A stretch of 64,000 nt of DNA from Catelliglobosispora koreensis DSM 44566 (GCF_000379685.1 NZ_KB903249.1:662795-726794), one strand, 5' to 3'. Counted from the first letter of the stretch, positions 17,073-26,193 are shown. Notes: a model not told the origin generated them from the letters alone. Program-made: numbers and translations.

Positions 17073-18229
17073 CGTCGCAGTGTCAACAGGCCCGGGCGGT
17101 AGGGCAGCAGGCCGTAGTCCATGCCATCGGAGTTGGGCGAGCGACCCTGGTAGAGCAGTTGCAGGTGGCACGGGTCAATGGTCATGGTCTGGTCGGCGTT
17201 GACGCGGATCAGCTCGCCGTGGCTGATGTCGTTGGTCCAGGTGGCTCCACTGTTTGCCTTCCCAGCGAAGGGGTTGCTCTCGGTGGCGGCCTGTGGTGTC
17301 CATGAGCCGCCCAGGCTGGTGGCCGTGAACGAGCGGAAGTAGCGCCCGCGGGTTCCCATCGCTTCGACGATCATGAGGTATTGGTTGTCGCCCTGGACTT
17401 TGTAGACCTGGGGTGCTTCGAACAGGTTGCTCCTCGTGTCACTCATGATCGTCGTGTAGCTCGTGCCGAAGCTGCCCGGGAAGTTTGCGATGGGCATGCT
17501 CGCCCGGTAGATCTTGCCGTTGTCGCCGGCGAAGAAGAGGTACATGTTCGTGGAGTCGCCGATGATTGTCTGGTCGATAGGGCCGCTGTCGGAGCCTGAG
17601 ATGGTTCCGGAGAACAGCGGCTGCGGTGACGACCATCCGTTCGGGTTGGTGGGGTCGCTGGAGGTCCGGTAGATGAAGGGCCACTGCCCCCACTGGTAGG
17701 TGAGTACCCAGATGTTCTTGGGGGCGAAGTAGAACAGGCTCGGCGCGACGGTGCCCGAAGACATCGTGTTCTGGCTGGCCGATGCCATGTCCGGCCAGTC
17801 GGCGAACAGGCCGAAACTCATTGAGCCCCAGGCTGTTCCGGAGTCGTGGGTGGTGGCGTAGACGAGGTGCTTGCCCTTGTAGGGGGCGGTCGTGAAGTCC
17901 TTGAGCGAGACCCAGCCCGGCTTGGGGGTCGCCAGTGCACCCGTCGATTTCCATTGGTACTTCAAGGGAAGAGCGCACGGGCTGGCTGCAGGTGCCTTGG
18001 ATGGTATGCCGCTGGGGCGCTGGCTCGAAGGAATGCCCGACGGTGACGCGCTGGTGCTCATCTGCGACAGCGACGGAGTGCCGCTCGCGGCCAGTGCCGG
18101 TACCAGACTCGGGGCGGTGTCTGGCTGCGACGGGCTGGCGTTGCAACCGCCAGCGGCCGCTAGCAGGGCCGCCACGATGGTGGTTACGAACGCAGGCTTC
18201 CGGAGGGGGAGTGGCCGAGCGGGTGCCAT
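17069..18229 (-). CDS. GH62 alpha-L-arabinofuranosidase, putative lipoprotein
   Basis: The 386-residue protein carries a GH62 five-bladed propeller domain from about residue 82. Typical segments are [65 protein letters not shown] and [20 protein letters not shown]62 enzymes remove arabinose side chains from arabinoxylan. The N-terminus ends in AAAGGC (Cys29), a loose lipobox, so it may be a lipoprotein held at the membrane, with a Ser/Pro-rich linker of about 50 residues. AGGAG precedes the ATG. It lies 47 bases after the GH11 gene and is likely co-transcribed with it. Confidence 0.9.
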   Translation of the reverse strand: MAPARPLPLRKPAFVTTIVAALLAAAGGCNASPSQPDTAPSLVPALAASGTPSLSQMSTSASPSGIPSSQRPSGIPSKAPAASPCALPLKYQWKSTGALATPKPGWVSLKDFTTAPYKGKHLVYATTHDSGTAWGSMSFGLFADWPDMASASQNTMSSGTVAPSLFYFAPKNIWVLTYQWGQWPFIYRTSSDPTNPNGWSSPQPLFSGTISGSDSGPIDQTIIGDSTNMYLFFAGDNGKIYRASMPIANFPGSFGTSYTTIMSDTRSNLFEAPQVYKVQGDNQYLMIVEAMGTRGRYFRSFTATSLGGSWTPQAATESNPFAGKANSGATWTNDISHGELIRVNADQTMTIDPCHLQLLYQGRSPNSDGMDYGLLPYRPGLLTLRR

Positions 18230-18276
18230 GTTGTGGTTCTCCTAGGTGTCAGTCCTCTAACGGGAAGGTCAGTTCT

Positions 18277-19302
18277 CTAGCGGCGCCCGTGCCGCGCGGC
18301 CCGTTCTGTGTGCGCCGCGCGTGCCGCCAACCGGCGGCGTCTCATCAGGATCGCGATGGCAGCGCCAGCGGTTATCAGCACGCCTGCGACGGCAAGCCAC
18401 ATGACGCTGCCGTTGCCGGCGGCGGGCGTGAGGACAGCGACGTCACTGTCTGCCGCCGGGAACGCTGACACCGATGCCGGAAGCGGCGAACTGGATGGCG
18501 CTGCTGAGGCATGGCTTGCGGACGCAATGGCGGATCTCGTGGGAGCCGGCGGCACCGCGGGTGCGGTCGTTGGCGGGGTGGTACGGGGTGGCGTGGAGCT
18601 GCCCAGGGTGATGCTGGAGGTCCCGCTGCTTTGGTATCCCTCGGTGGCCAGGATCATGTAGTTGAAGCTGCCCAGGTTCATTGCGTGACTGGCCCACGCG
18701 TCGAAGTGGTTGCCGGTCGTTATGGTGCCGCCTGTTTTCTTGGACCGCCGGACGCTCCAGTACTGCTGGAAGGTCGCGGTGCCCACAATGGACGGTGCGT
18801 CGTATCTCGTCGTCAGATAGATGTCGTACGTGCCGCCATCGCTGCTGACCGTGCCCTTGTGTGTTCCCGTAGGCCGGTAGGTGCCCCAGTTATCGACGAT
18901 GTAGTACTCCACGAGCGGGCTGGTCGTCCACCCGTAGAGAGTGAGGTAGGCATTGCCCGACGGATTGAAGCTGCCTGAGTAGCTCACACTTTTGCGGCCG
19001 CCGGTGCTCCAGCCTTTACCCGCGACGAAGTTCCCGGCGTTGCTCCACGAGGTGCTGTAGGTGCCACCAGGTCCGAGGGTCATGGTGACGGATCCAGCGC
19101 GATCGTTCCAGAAGGAGTAGTAATAGCCGTTGTCGTTGCCAGCCTGGTAGCCGGTCTGGCCTGATGTGATGGTGGTGTCCGCGTGGGCCGCGCTGGGCAC
19201 GATAGTCACGGCCAGCGCTAGCGACAGGGCGCAGGCACCGCGAAGAAACAGCCCGATGCTGGCGCAGGTGAACCGCTTCGGGTGTGCGGGGGTGGTGTTC
19301 AT
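18277..19302 (-). CDS. GH11 endo-1,4-beta-xylanase with C-terminal membrane anchor
   Basis: This 341-residue protein has a signal peptide (to about residue 41) and a complete GH11 jelly-roll (43-235). The nucleophile is Glu132 ([11 protein letters not shown]) and the acid/base Glu221 ([10 protein letters not shown]). Instead of the CBM often found in actinobacterial GH11 enzymes, a Pro/Ser/Ala linker leads to a membrane segment (299-320) and a basic tail ([10 protein letters not shown]). The layout resembles a sortase signal, but no LPxTG or LAxTG is seen (the region reads LTPAAGNG). It should cut xylan at the cell surface, with GH62 and GH74 as neighbours. AAGGAG precedes the ATG. Confidence 0.92.
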   Translation of the reverse strand: MNTTPAHPKRFTCASIGLFLRGACALSLALAVTIVPSAAHADTTITSGQTGYQAGNDNGYYYSFWNDRAGSVTMTLGPGGTYSTSWSNAGNFVAGKGWSTGGRKSVSYSGSFNPSGNAYLTLYGWTTSPLVEYYIVDNWGTYRPTGTHKGTVSSDGGTYDIYLTTRYDAPSIVGTATFQQYWSVRRSKKTGGTITTGNHFDAWASHAMNLGSFNYMILATEGYQSSGTSSITLGSSTPPRTTPPTTAPAVPPAPTRSAIASASHASAAPSSSPLPASVSAFPAADSDVAVLTPAAGNGSVMWLAVAGVLITAGAAIAILMRRRRLAARAAHTERAARHGRR

Positions 19303-19348
19303 TTACGTTTCTCCTTCAGCGCAAGGCGAAGCGAGGTCTCAGCCGTCG

Positions 19349-19380
19349 CGGGTACGCAGGAGGCGGTGCCTGCGTACCCG
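19349..19380 (-). terminator. Terminator after the GH74 gene
   Basis: A 12-bp perfect inverted repeat (CGGGTACGCAGG and its complement) with an eight-base loop lies just after the GH74 stop and before the GH11 start. It may separate the two transcripts or only lower read-through. Confidence 0.65.
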
Positions 19381-19394
19381 CTCGGGCGCTGGGG

Positions 19395-22076
19395 TTAGGA
19401 CGGGTCGCCGTACTGCAGGCCGCGTCCATTGGTGCCGATGTAGACGCGCCCGAAAAGGTCGGGGTCGCCGCTGATGACGCCGACGCTGCCGATGCCTCCC
19501 CATTGGTGGGCGTCGTCGTTGGCGCGCAGCCAGGTGGCTCCCTTGTCAGTGGAGCGGAAGACTCCTGTGACGGTTTTGATGGTGCCAATTAGGTACAGGG
19601 CCTGGTAGGAGGCGCCCGGTGCGGCCTTGCCGAAGCCGAGGGCGGAGGCGGAGGGCACCGTTGTGAGGGTGGTGAAGCTAGCTCCGCCGTCGGTGGAATG
19701 CAGCAGCCCCTTGCCACCGGCGGCGATCCACAAGTCCCCGGCGATGCCGGGGACGGCCGTAAGCCGGCCGGAGGGCAGGTTGGTGGCGCGGGTGGTGAAG
19801 GTCGCGCCGCCGTCGGTGCTGGCGTAAAGCGTGCCGCCTGCCAGCGAGTAGAAGGTCTTAACCGAGGAGCGGTCAGCGACGACCACGGCGCCGGTGCCCA
19901 GGCCGCTGACCTTCGACCAGCTCGCTCCCTTGTCTGTCGAGCGGTACGGGAGCTGTCCGGCTTGGGTCCAGACGATGGTGGAGCCGTCCGCCGAGAGCGC
20001 GACATGGCCACCGTTAGCGCTGGCCACTGGCTCCGTCGCGAAGCCCATCCAGCTGCTGCCACCGTCAGTGGAGTAGGCGCCGTCCTTGTCGCCATTGCCA
20101 ACGCGGACCATCACCGCTGGATTGGACTGGGCGAAGTCGATATCGGTGCTGTTGCCCATCAACGGCGACAGCCGCCCGGCGGGTACCTCGGTCAGGGAGT
20201 CGTGACGGAAACCGCCTTGGTCGCCCATGGCGGTGATGACAGTGGCGCCGCCGGGAGGGGCGATGACGTCGAGCAGTGAGGTCTCCTCCAGCCCCCGGGC
20301 GCCCGCGGTCCAGTGGCTGGTGCCGCCGCTGTCGGTGGCAGTGGCGTCCTTGCTTCGCCAGATGCCGTTACCGGTGCCGTACAGCACGTGCCCGGAGTCG
20401 AAGGGATCAATGGCCAGGGCGGTCATCCAGTGCCCGGTGTGGGTGCCGACGTAAGGAGCGCCGGAGGCGTTCCGCTGCGACTTGTCGGCCAGGGCTTTCC
20501 AGGTCGTGCCGCCGTCGGTGGTGCGGTAGATCTCGTCCTCGGGCCACCAGCGGTCCAAGGTGGTGACCATTACCGTCGAGGGCTTTTGCGGGTCGACGGC
20601 CAGGCCGGAGAACCCGTAACCGCCCTGGGAGGGGGAGATGTTCTTCCACACCCCACCCGAAGGCGTGTACTTCCAAACCGAGCCCGCCGTCGCGTCCATA
20701 GGGCCGATGCTGTTGCTGTAGGACAAGTACAGCGAACCGTCACCGGAGACCACACCGTGCTGCGGCGTTTGGCCGGTGGGCTGTCCGGCAACGGCGTGCC
20801 AGCTGCTGCCGCCGTCGGTGGAGCGGTACAGCGGGGTGGAATTGTCGTGGACGCCGACGTAGACAGTGTTGCTGCCGGCTGGGCCGTACGTCACGAAGGA
20901 GATGCCCGCGCCGCTGCCCGCCCCGTCCTTGACCGGGAACGAGGAGACCTGACGCCATGTCACGCCATAGTCGCTGCTGCGCCACAGGCCGTTCTTGCGG
21001 GTGCCCAGCAGCAGGGTGGCGTGGTTCGCTGGGTCGATCACGAGCCGTTCGCCCGCGCCGCGCCCGGGCTCGTTGGCACCCAGCTTGAACGGCAGATCGG
21101 TGCGCTGGAAGGTGCGGCCCCGGTCCGTGGAGCGCAGGATCGCGCCGTTGCCCGCCCACTCGTTGGTGTAGGTGCCCGCCCCGAGGTAGAGCCGGGCGGG
21201 GTCGACGGGGTCGGTGGCCACCGCATCGATGCCCAGCAGGTTCCAGTCGTTCTCGCCGACCCAGTCGGTCAGCGGGATCCACTGCGCGGACCCGCTATCC
21301 CAGCGGTAGGCACCGCCCATGTCGGTGCGTGCGTACAGCAGACCTTTCTCCCGCGGGTTGAACACCAGCCCGGTGACGTAACCGCCGCCCACCACCTGGG
21401 CGTTCTTCCACACGTATGGTCCGGTCGCGGCCGGGGGCGGTGCCGCGGTTTCGGGTGCCGGCGTCTCGGCCGGGGGCTGCACGCCAGTTCCCGTCTCGGT
21501 GTCCGCCACTTTCACCAGCTTCCACTGCTGGTTGTTGCCGCCGTGGCTGGGCCACTGGATGACTGCCGCGCCGTTGGCCGTGGAGTATTCGTATACGTCC
21601 AGGACCTGGCCGCTCCTGCGGGAGGTGAAGGTGACGGCATCGGAACCGCTCACATCGTCGATGCGCCACTCCTGGGAGGCGGACGAGTTGTCAGTCTGCT
21701 GCTCGGCGGGGGCTGCGTTGGCGGTCGAATCGCCCGCTATGCCTAGCACTTTGCCGCTGTTGCGGTTCACCAGCTCGTGGTAGCCGTCGCTGGTAGATCT
21801 CAGCTTCCACTGCTGGTTGGCGGTGTTCTGGTCGGTCCATTGCTGGATGCGGGCGCCGTCGCCGGTCGAGAAGGCGTTGACGTCCAACGCTTTGCCGCTG
21901 CGCACGGAAACCAGCCGGTAATAAGCATCGCCGTCGACCGCCGCGGCCAGTGAGTACTCGTGAACGAACAGGAAGTAAGGCACGAGAAGGACGGGTATGC
22001 CGAGCAGCAGGACGGTGGCGGTCCAGCGACGGCGGCGATGACGCCCGCGGCGCCAGCCGTTCGTGAGGCCTTTCAT
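19395..22076 (-). CDS. GH74 xyloglucanase with N-terminal membrane segment and ricin-type module
   Basis: This 893-residue protein has a very basic start (NGWRRGRHRRRRW) and one hydrophobic segment (TVLLLGIPVLLVPYFLFVHE), then a three-subdomain ricin B module (about 45-185, with NQQW, SQEW and NNQQW repeats). A Pro-rich linker leads to a GH74 two-propeller domain (about 225-893). GH74 signatures include YARTDMGGAYRWD with a candidate catalytic Asp, a second candidate in NSTDIDFAQSNP, and repeated RSTDGG/RSTDKG sialidase-like blades. It should cleave xyloglucan. The N-terminal segment has no clear cleavage site, so it may be a membrane anchor. The ATG at 22076 is preferred to a GTG eight codons earlier because AAGGAG lies 12 bases before it. 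Confidence 0.9.
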   Translation of the reverse strand: MKGLTNGWRRGRHRRRRWTATVLLLGIPVLLVPYFLFVHEYSLAAAVDGDAYYRLVSVRSGKALDVNAFSTGDGARIQQWTDQNTANQQWKLRSTSDGYHELVNRNSGKVLGIAGDSTANAAPAEQQTDNSSASQEWRIDDVSGSDAVTFTSRRSGQVLDVYEYSTANGAAVIQWPSHGGNNQQWKLVKVADTETGTGVQPPAETPAPETAAPPPAATGPYVWKNAQVVGGGYVTGLVFNPREKGLLYARTDMGGAYRWDSGSAQWIPLTDWVGENDWNLLGIDAVATDPVDPARLYLGAGTYTNEWAGNGAILRSTDRGRTFQRTDLPFKLGANEPGRGAGERLVIDPANHATLLLGTRKNGLWRSSDYGVTWRQVSSFPVKDGAGSGAGISFVTYGPAGSNTVYVGVHDNSTPLYRSTDGGSSWHAVAGQPTGQTPQHGVVSGDGSLYLSYSNSIGPMDATAGSVWKYTPSGGVWKNISPSQGGYGFSGLAVDPQKPSTVMVTTLDRWWPEDEIYRTTDGGTTWKALADKSQRNASGAPYVGTHTGHWMTALAIDPFDSGHVLYGTGNGIWRSKDATATDSGGTSHWTAGARGLEETSLLDVIAPPGGATVITAMGDQGGFRHDSLTEVPAGRLSPLMGNSTDIDFAQSNPAVMVRVGNGDKDGAYSTDGGSSWMGFATEPVASANGGHVALSADGSTIVWTQAGQLPYRSTDKGASWSKVSGLGTGAVVVADRSSVKTFYSLAGGTLYASTDGGATFTTRATNLPSGRLTAVPGIAGDLWIAAGGKGLLHSTDGGASFTTLTTVPSASALGFGKAAPGASYQALYLIGTIKTVTGVFRSTDKGATWLRANDDAHQWGGIGSVGVISGDPDLFGRVYIGTNGRGLQYGDPS

Positions 22077-22210
22077 GGCGGGGGTGTTCTCCTTCTGCAC
22101 GTGTTTGCTAGGGGGGAGGCGGTTATGGCCGGGTCACGTCCACGGCGATGGGTAAGAGCCGGTCAATGGGCAGATCCGGGTTGACAACCTCAGCCCGGGT
22201 AGATCCACAT

Positions 22211-22293
22211 TTGCTCTCTGGTCTTCTGCCACGCTTAGGAGATGTCTCTCCCGGGCCACGGATAACACAAATTGACTCCCCAACCTCGGCCCG
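22211..22293 (+). repeat. Dispersed non-coding repeat, copy A
   Basis: About 83 bases here match a second copy at 26112-26193 in the same orientation, including GCTCTCTGGTCTT, CACGCTTAGGAGATGT and a longer shared block beginning CCCGGGCCACGGATAACACA. The match contains small substitutions and two short indels. Both copies lie about 200 bases upstream of plus-strand regulator genes and between divergent genes. Confidence 0.75.
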
Positions 22294-22337
22294 CTTCTTA
22301 GGCATTGCCCTCAGCTCACAAGTGGCGCCCCAGCGGA

Positions 22338-22351
22338 TGTTAACGTTAACA
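22338..22351. promoter_or_regulatory. LacI-type operator palindrome
   Basis: TGTTAACGTTAACA is a perfect 14-bp palindrome with a central CG, the hallmark of LacI-family operators. The symmetry continues outward (GCGG and CCGC at 22333-22336 and 22353-22356) with one mismatched pair. It sits between the divergent GH74 gene and the sigma factor gene and could control either, probably in response to a sugar. Confidence 0.65.
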
Positions 22352-22488
22352 ACCGCGCGGGCTTCCTGAGGAAGATGCCTACCTTTGTGGATCAATTCGT
22401 GGGTTTCTGCAATGTCGCCCCGCCACGTGCATCTCCTACATCAGAGGCCGGGGCGAGATGCCGGTGGAATGCCTGAAAGGTCGATGAG

Positions 22489-24231
22489 ATGGACGAAGGG
22501 ATCGGGTTCGATCCGGCGGTGGTGGCCGCGGCGATGGGTGGGAGTCAGACAGCTGTCGATGATCTTGTGGTGGGGTGCCTGCCGTTGGTGTACAACGTCG
22601 TCGGCCGGGCGATGGATGGGCATGCCGATGTCGATGATGTCGTGCAGGAAACCATGCTCAACGCGCTGCGCGGGTTGCCTGATCTGCGTGATCCGCAGCG
22701 TTTCCGGTCGTGGCTGGTGGCGATCGCGATCCAGCAAGTGCGTGGGCGGTGGCGAAGCCTGGGCCGTTCGCCGCGGCGCGCCGACCTGGATGTAGACGTC
22801 ACCGATCCTGGGGCCGACTTCGTGGACCTCACTATCGCCAGGCTGGGTCTGCAGGGACAGCGCCGCGAGGTTGCCGAAGCGACCCGGTGGCTCGACGAAG
22901 ACGACCGTCAGTTGCTGTCTTTGTGGTGGCTGGAAGCCGTAGGTGAACTGTCTCGCTCGGATCTGGCCGGGGCGCTGGAGGTGACACCCGCACAGGCGGC
23001 AGTGCGGGTGCAGCGGATGAGAGGGCAGCTGGACGCGGCCCGGGCGATCGTGCGTGCGCTGCGGGCAGCCCCGCAATGTGCCCAGCTTGCCTATCTGAAA
23101 CGGGGCTGGGATGGCGAGCCTTCGGCGTTGTGGCGCAAGCGATTCGCCCGTCATACCCGCGAATGTGGCCGGTGTGCTGGCGGCTGGGCCGATCTGGTTC
23201 CGGCTGACCGGCTGCTAGTCGGGCTGGCCCTGGTCCCGCTGCCGCTGGGGTTTGCCCTTCCGGCGTTGCGGGCTGGTGCTGGCCTCTGGGGACCGGCGGC
23301 AGCTGGTCATTCACACGGCTGGCTCGCGAAGATCGGACCTGTACTGACCGCGAAACCGGCCGTGGCCGCCGCGGCCGCCGTCTTGGTACTCGGCGGTGGT
23401 GCCCTTACCGCCTATGGTCTGGGAGCGTTCGCGGCGACGCCTTCTGGCGCGGCATTCAGGCCCGCGGCCGCGACGCCAGCGCAGCCGAGTGCCTCCGCGA
23501 GCACCGGCACCTCACCATCACCGGCGATAGCCAGCGCATCGCCAGCGGGCTTGTCCTCCAGCACGTTCGGGTTGCTGGCCCCAGGTGCCAAGCTGCCATC
23601 GGGTACGCAGTGCGCCACCGCTGTGCGCACCAAACCCATCCCCGAGAACAAGTCGGTCAACGCGGTCGCTAACCAGACCAAGGGGCACACCGTGGCGGGA
23701 GCCAGCGGTCAGCTGGCCCGTGTCGACGGGAACTTCACCGGCACCACCGAGCAGATCCTGCGCTGGGCCGCCTGCAAGTGGGGCATCGACGAAGACATGG
23801 TCAAAGCTCAGGCCGCCATAGAAAGCTGGTGGCACATGGACAACAAAGGCGACCTGGGCACCGATTCCTCACGCTGCCCTCCAAACCATGGGCTGGGAAT
23901 GGACGGTACCCCGGGAAAATGCCCGGAAAGCTACGGAATGCTGCAGGTCCGCTATCCGTACAATGTGGACGCATTTCCTGGCGTCGAAACGTCCACGGCG
24001 ATGAATACCGATTACGTGTTCGCCGTCTGGCGGTCCTGCTTTGAAGGCAAGATGACCTGGCTTAACACGGTCGAGCGCGGATCGTCGTACGCCGCTGGCG
24101 ACGCGTGGGGCTGTATGGGCGTTCATTTCTCGGGCCGCTGGCACACCGATGCGGCTGAAGGCTACATCGCCCGGGTCAAGGACTACCTGGCCCAGCGAAT
24201 CTGGACCACACCCAACTTCCAGCAGCCCTAG
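22489..24231 (+). CDS. ECF sigma factor fused to zinc-finger, membrane segments and lytic-transglycosylase-like domain
   Basis: This 580-residue protein is built of four parts. Residues about 15-190 are an ECF sigma factor (sigma-2 region ADVDDVVQETMLNALRGLPD; sigma-4 region LAGALEVTPAQAAVRVQRM). Residues 210-230 contain an anti-sigma-like HTRECGRCAGG. Two hydrophobic segments follow (about 240-258 and 285-308). After a Pro/Ser linker comes an outside domain (about 400-580) with AAIESWWHM (Glu445) and ESYGMLQVRYPY, resembling a soluble lytic transglycosylase. ECF factors carrying their own membrane and extracellular domains are known in actinobacteria. The outer domain here may sense or cut cell wall. 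The ATG has AAAGG upstream. Confidence 0.82.
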   Translation: MDEGIGFDPAVVAAAMGGSQTAVDDLVVGCLPLVYNVVGRAMDGHADVDDVVQETMLNALRGLPDLRDPQRFRSWLVAIAIQQVRGRWRSLGRSPRRADLDVDVTDPGADFVDLTIARLGLQGQRREVAEATRWLDEDDRQLLSLWWLEAVGELSRSDLAGALEVTPAQAAVRVQRMRGQLDAARAIVRALRAAPQCAQLAYLKRGWDGEPSALWRKRFARHTRECGRCAGGWADLVPADRLLVGLALVPLPLGFALPALRAGAGLWGPAAAGHSHGWLAKIGPVLTAKPAVAAAAAVLVLGGGALTAYGLGAFAATPSGAAFRPAAATPAQPSASASTGTSPSPAIASASPAGLSSSTFGLLAPGAKLPSGTQCATAVRTKPIPENKSVNAVANQTKGHTVAGASGQLARVDGNFTGTTEQILRWAACKWGIDEDMVKAQAAIESWWHMDNKGDLGTDSSRCPPNHGLGMDGTPGKCPESYGMLQVRYPYNVDAFPGVETSTAMNTDYVFAVWRSCFEGKMTWLNTVERGSSYAAGDAWGCMGVHFSGRWHTDAAEGYIARVKDYLAQRIWTTPNFQQP

Positions 24232-24534
24232 TCGCGGATTCCCGTTGAGCGAGCAGCCTCCCGGGCTGCTGAGCTGGTAGAAGACCGCCGGTGGTCCATC
24301 GCTGTGGCGTCGCGCGTTGGCTCATTCCAAGTGAATGCCGTCCTCGGCATACCAAGTACGGGAGAGGCGCAGCCGTACCAGGGCCGCATCAAGGCGTCCA
24401 TCGCGGCCGGCTAGCGCTGCCTGGTGAAGCAAGCAGCTCGCGCTCGCACGACAGACCCGCCCGTGTGGCATCCCGGCGAAGAGGTGCCAACCCGGCCCCC
24501 TTCGAAAGAGATGGGGTCGGGTTGGCACATCGGC
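24232..24534. other. Convergent intergenic region
   Basis: This 303-nt region has no convincing gene. A short minus-strand frame at 24322-24528 has no ribosome site or family match. A small hairpin (AGCAGC...GCTGCT, about 24251-24270) follows the sigma factor stop and may end its transcript. Confidence 0.4.
24484..24528 (-). terminator. Terminator of the lipoprotein gene
   Basis: A long imperfect stem (GTGCCAACCCGGCCCC with GGGGTCGGGTTGGCAC) closes six bases after the stop of the minus-strand lipoprotein gene at 24535. Confidence 0.75.
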
Positions 24535-25857
24535 TTACTTGAGCGCTACACCACCTGAGTTGCGGTACGCGATCGTCTTGCTGATCAGGTTTCCGCCGTC
24601 GGTCTCGGGTGTTGTCTGTTCTGTCCACCCCGCACCAAAGAGCAGGGCGGCGACGTGTGCGTTCGCCACCTGGTCCATGTGCCCTAAGAACCAGTCCACC
24701 TTGTCGTCTTTGTAATGGCCGGGGGTGTTGTTCTGCGCCATGTTGCCCACGGGAATCTGCCACAAGACCACCGGCTTGCCCACCGCCTCTGCCATCGTCT
24801 TGTAGAACCGCAGCGCGGCAGCGGCCTTCTGCTCGGTCCAGAAGGTGTTCCGGCTGCCATGAGCCGGCAGCGCGTACCAGCCAGCGTCGCGGTCCGACAC
24901 GTCGCAGACCACGAAGTCGCCGTTTCGGGCCCCGAGATCGGCGTAGTCATTGACGCATTTCTGTATGTTGCTTTCCCAGTCAAAGCAGGAAAGGTGCAAG
25001 CCGACGGCGGCGTTCGGCGCGTATTTGCGTGCCATCGCGATCAGGCAGCGGGCCAGTCCGGCGGCGCTGTTTTCCTGCGATCCGCAATCGGCCGGATTCG
25101 CGCCGGAGACCTGCGCGGGAACCTGGTGCAGATTGCCTAGCGACCGGGCAAAGCCCCAAAAATCTGGCTCAAGGTCGATCCCGGCGTGCGAGTTGCCGAT
25201 CTTCTGCAGGAAGAAGCGGTAGTCATTCAAATACCGTGTAAGCAGATCTAGCCTGTTGATGGCCACGACCTCACCCGGACCATCGCCCTGCCCCGCCGCA
25301 TCGCCGAGGTCGCGCAACGAGTACCAAGTAAAGAAAAACTTCTGCGGGCGCGAGCGGCCCTGGTACGTCGCCTGCGCCGCCTGCGCCAGCCGGTAGGTCA
25401 CGTAGGTGCCAGGCGCCGTGGTGCTGCCGTTCCAGCAGCCCCACCAGCCCGTCCACGCATCTTGGCAACGCGATGCCGTGTAGTACTCCGGCGAGGGTGC
25501 GGGCTGGCTGTGCACGTAGGCGTACCGCATGTCGAACGGCGCGGCTTTCGCCGAGGAGTCGTCCATGGACGCGCCGATGAGCACCGTGCTGTTGCCCATG
25601 AAACGTTTCGCCGAGCTGCCACCGGTGGTGCTCCCCTTGGCCGGGGCGGTTGAGCCTGACGTGGCCGGGGTGGGTGAAGCCGGCGTGGTCGGTGACCCTG
25701 CTATATCCCCCGCACCCCGTTGGCTGCTGGGGGCTGGTGTGGCTGTGGCATCCCCACGATCGGGCGGCTCAGCGCAACTGGCGACTAGCGCTAGCATCGC
25801 CGAGACGGCACCCGCCAACGCGAAGCGCCACCGCCGGTGCGGGTTTAGAGCTGGCAT
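24535..25857 (-). CDS. Putative lipoprotein with TIM-barrel-like domain, function unknown
   Basis: This 440-residue protein has a lipoprotein signal (LALVASC, Cys28), a Thr/Pro/Ser-rich linker and a globular domain from about residue 80. That domain contains FFFTWYSLRDLG, HAGIDLEPDFWGFA, VGLHLSCFDW, DFVVCDVSDRDAGWY and PVVLWQIPVGN, a spacing of strand ends with acidic residues that suggests a glycosidase-like TIM barrel, with the acidic pair in DLEPDF as candidate. I do not recognise the family. AAGGAG precedes the ATG at 25857; the longer frame to 26061 lacks a ribosome site. Its place among hemicellulase genes suggests a polysaccharide-related role. Confidence 0.7.
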   Translation of the reverse strand: MPALNPHRRWRFALAGAVSAMLALVASCAEPPDRGDATATPAPSSQRGAGDIAGSPTTPASPTPATSGSTAPAKGSTTGGSSAKRFMGNSTVLIGASMDDSSAKAAPFDMRYAYVHSQPAPSPEYYTASRCQDAWTGWWGCWNGSTTAPGTYVTYRLAQAAQATYQGRSRPQKFFFTWYSLRDLGDAAGQGDGPGEVVAINRLDLLTRYLNDYRFFLQKIGNSHAGIDLEPDFWGFARSLGNLHQVPAQVSGANPADCGSQENSAAGLARCLIAMARKYAPNAAVGLHLSCFDWESNIQKCVNDYADLGARNGDFVVCDVSDRDAGWYALPAHGSRNTFWTEQKAAAALRFYKTMAEAVGKPVVLWQIPVGNMAQNNTPGHYKDDKVDWFLGHMDQVANAHVAALLFGAGWTEQTTPETDGGNLISKTIAYRNSGGVALK

Positions 25858-26111
25858 ATCAATCTCTCCTTGCATTCCAGCCGACCAGACGACCTTTAGT
25901 GGTCCGGCAAACCGGAAAGGTCGCCCGGCGATGCTGAGAAAAATTTGGGCGTTGAGGTGCGTGCGCAGGGCCAGAGTTGGCCGTGAATCGCCCATGCGAT
26001 GTGCGCCGAAGTGAAGCAACGCAGCCGAACTAGCACGGGCACTACAGTCACAGACCTTCACGAGCAGCCGTGCTGGAGAACCAGTGTGGGATCGGTGTTC
26101 TTCTTCGACGG

Positions 26112-26193
26112 ATGCTCTCTGGTCTTTGCGTCACGCTTAGGAGATGTTTTCCCGGGCCACGGATAACACAAATTGGCTTCATCAACCTGAGCC
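26112..26193 (+). repeat. Dispersed non-coding repeat, copy B
   Basis: This is the second copy of the element at 22211-22293, same orientation, sharing GCTCTCTGGTCTT, CACGCTTAGGAGATGT and the block beginning CCCGGGCCACGGATAACACA. It lies between the divergent lipoprotein gene and the LAL regulator at 26394, in a 536-nt intergenic region that is otherwise without features. Confidence 0.75.

Noticed and set aside
22123-22395. Minus-strand 90-codon frame across repeat copy A
   Set aside because: It runs through the non-coding repeat and the LacI palindrome, has no ribosome site, and copy B does not preserve the frame over its length.
24322-24528. Minus-strand 68-codon frame between the sigma factor and lipoprotein genes
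   Set aside because: It begins inside the terminator hairpin and shows no family features.
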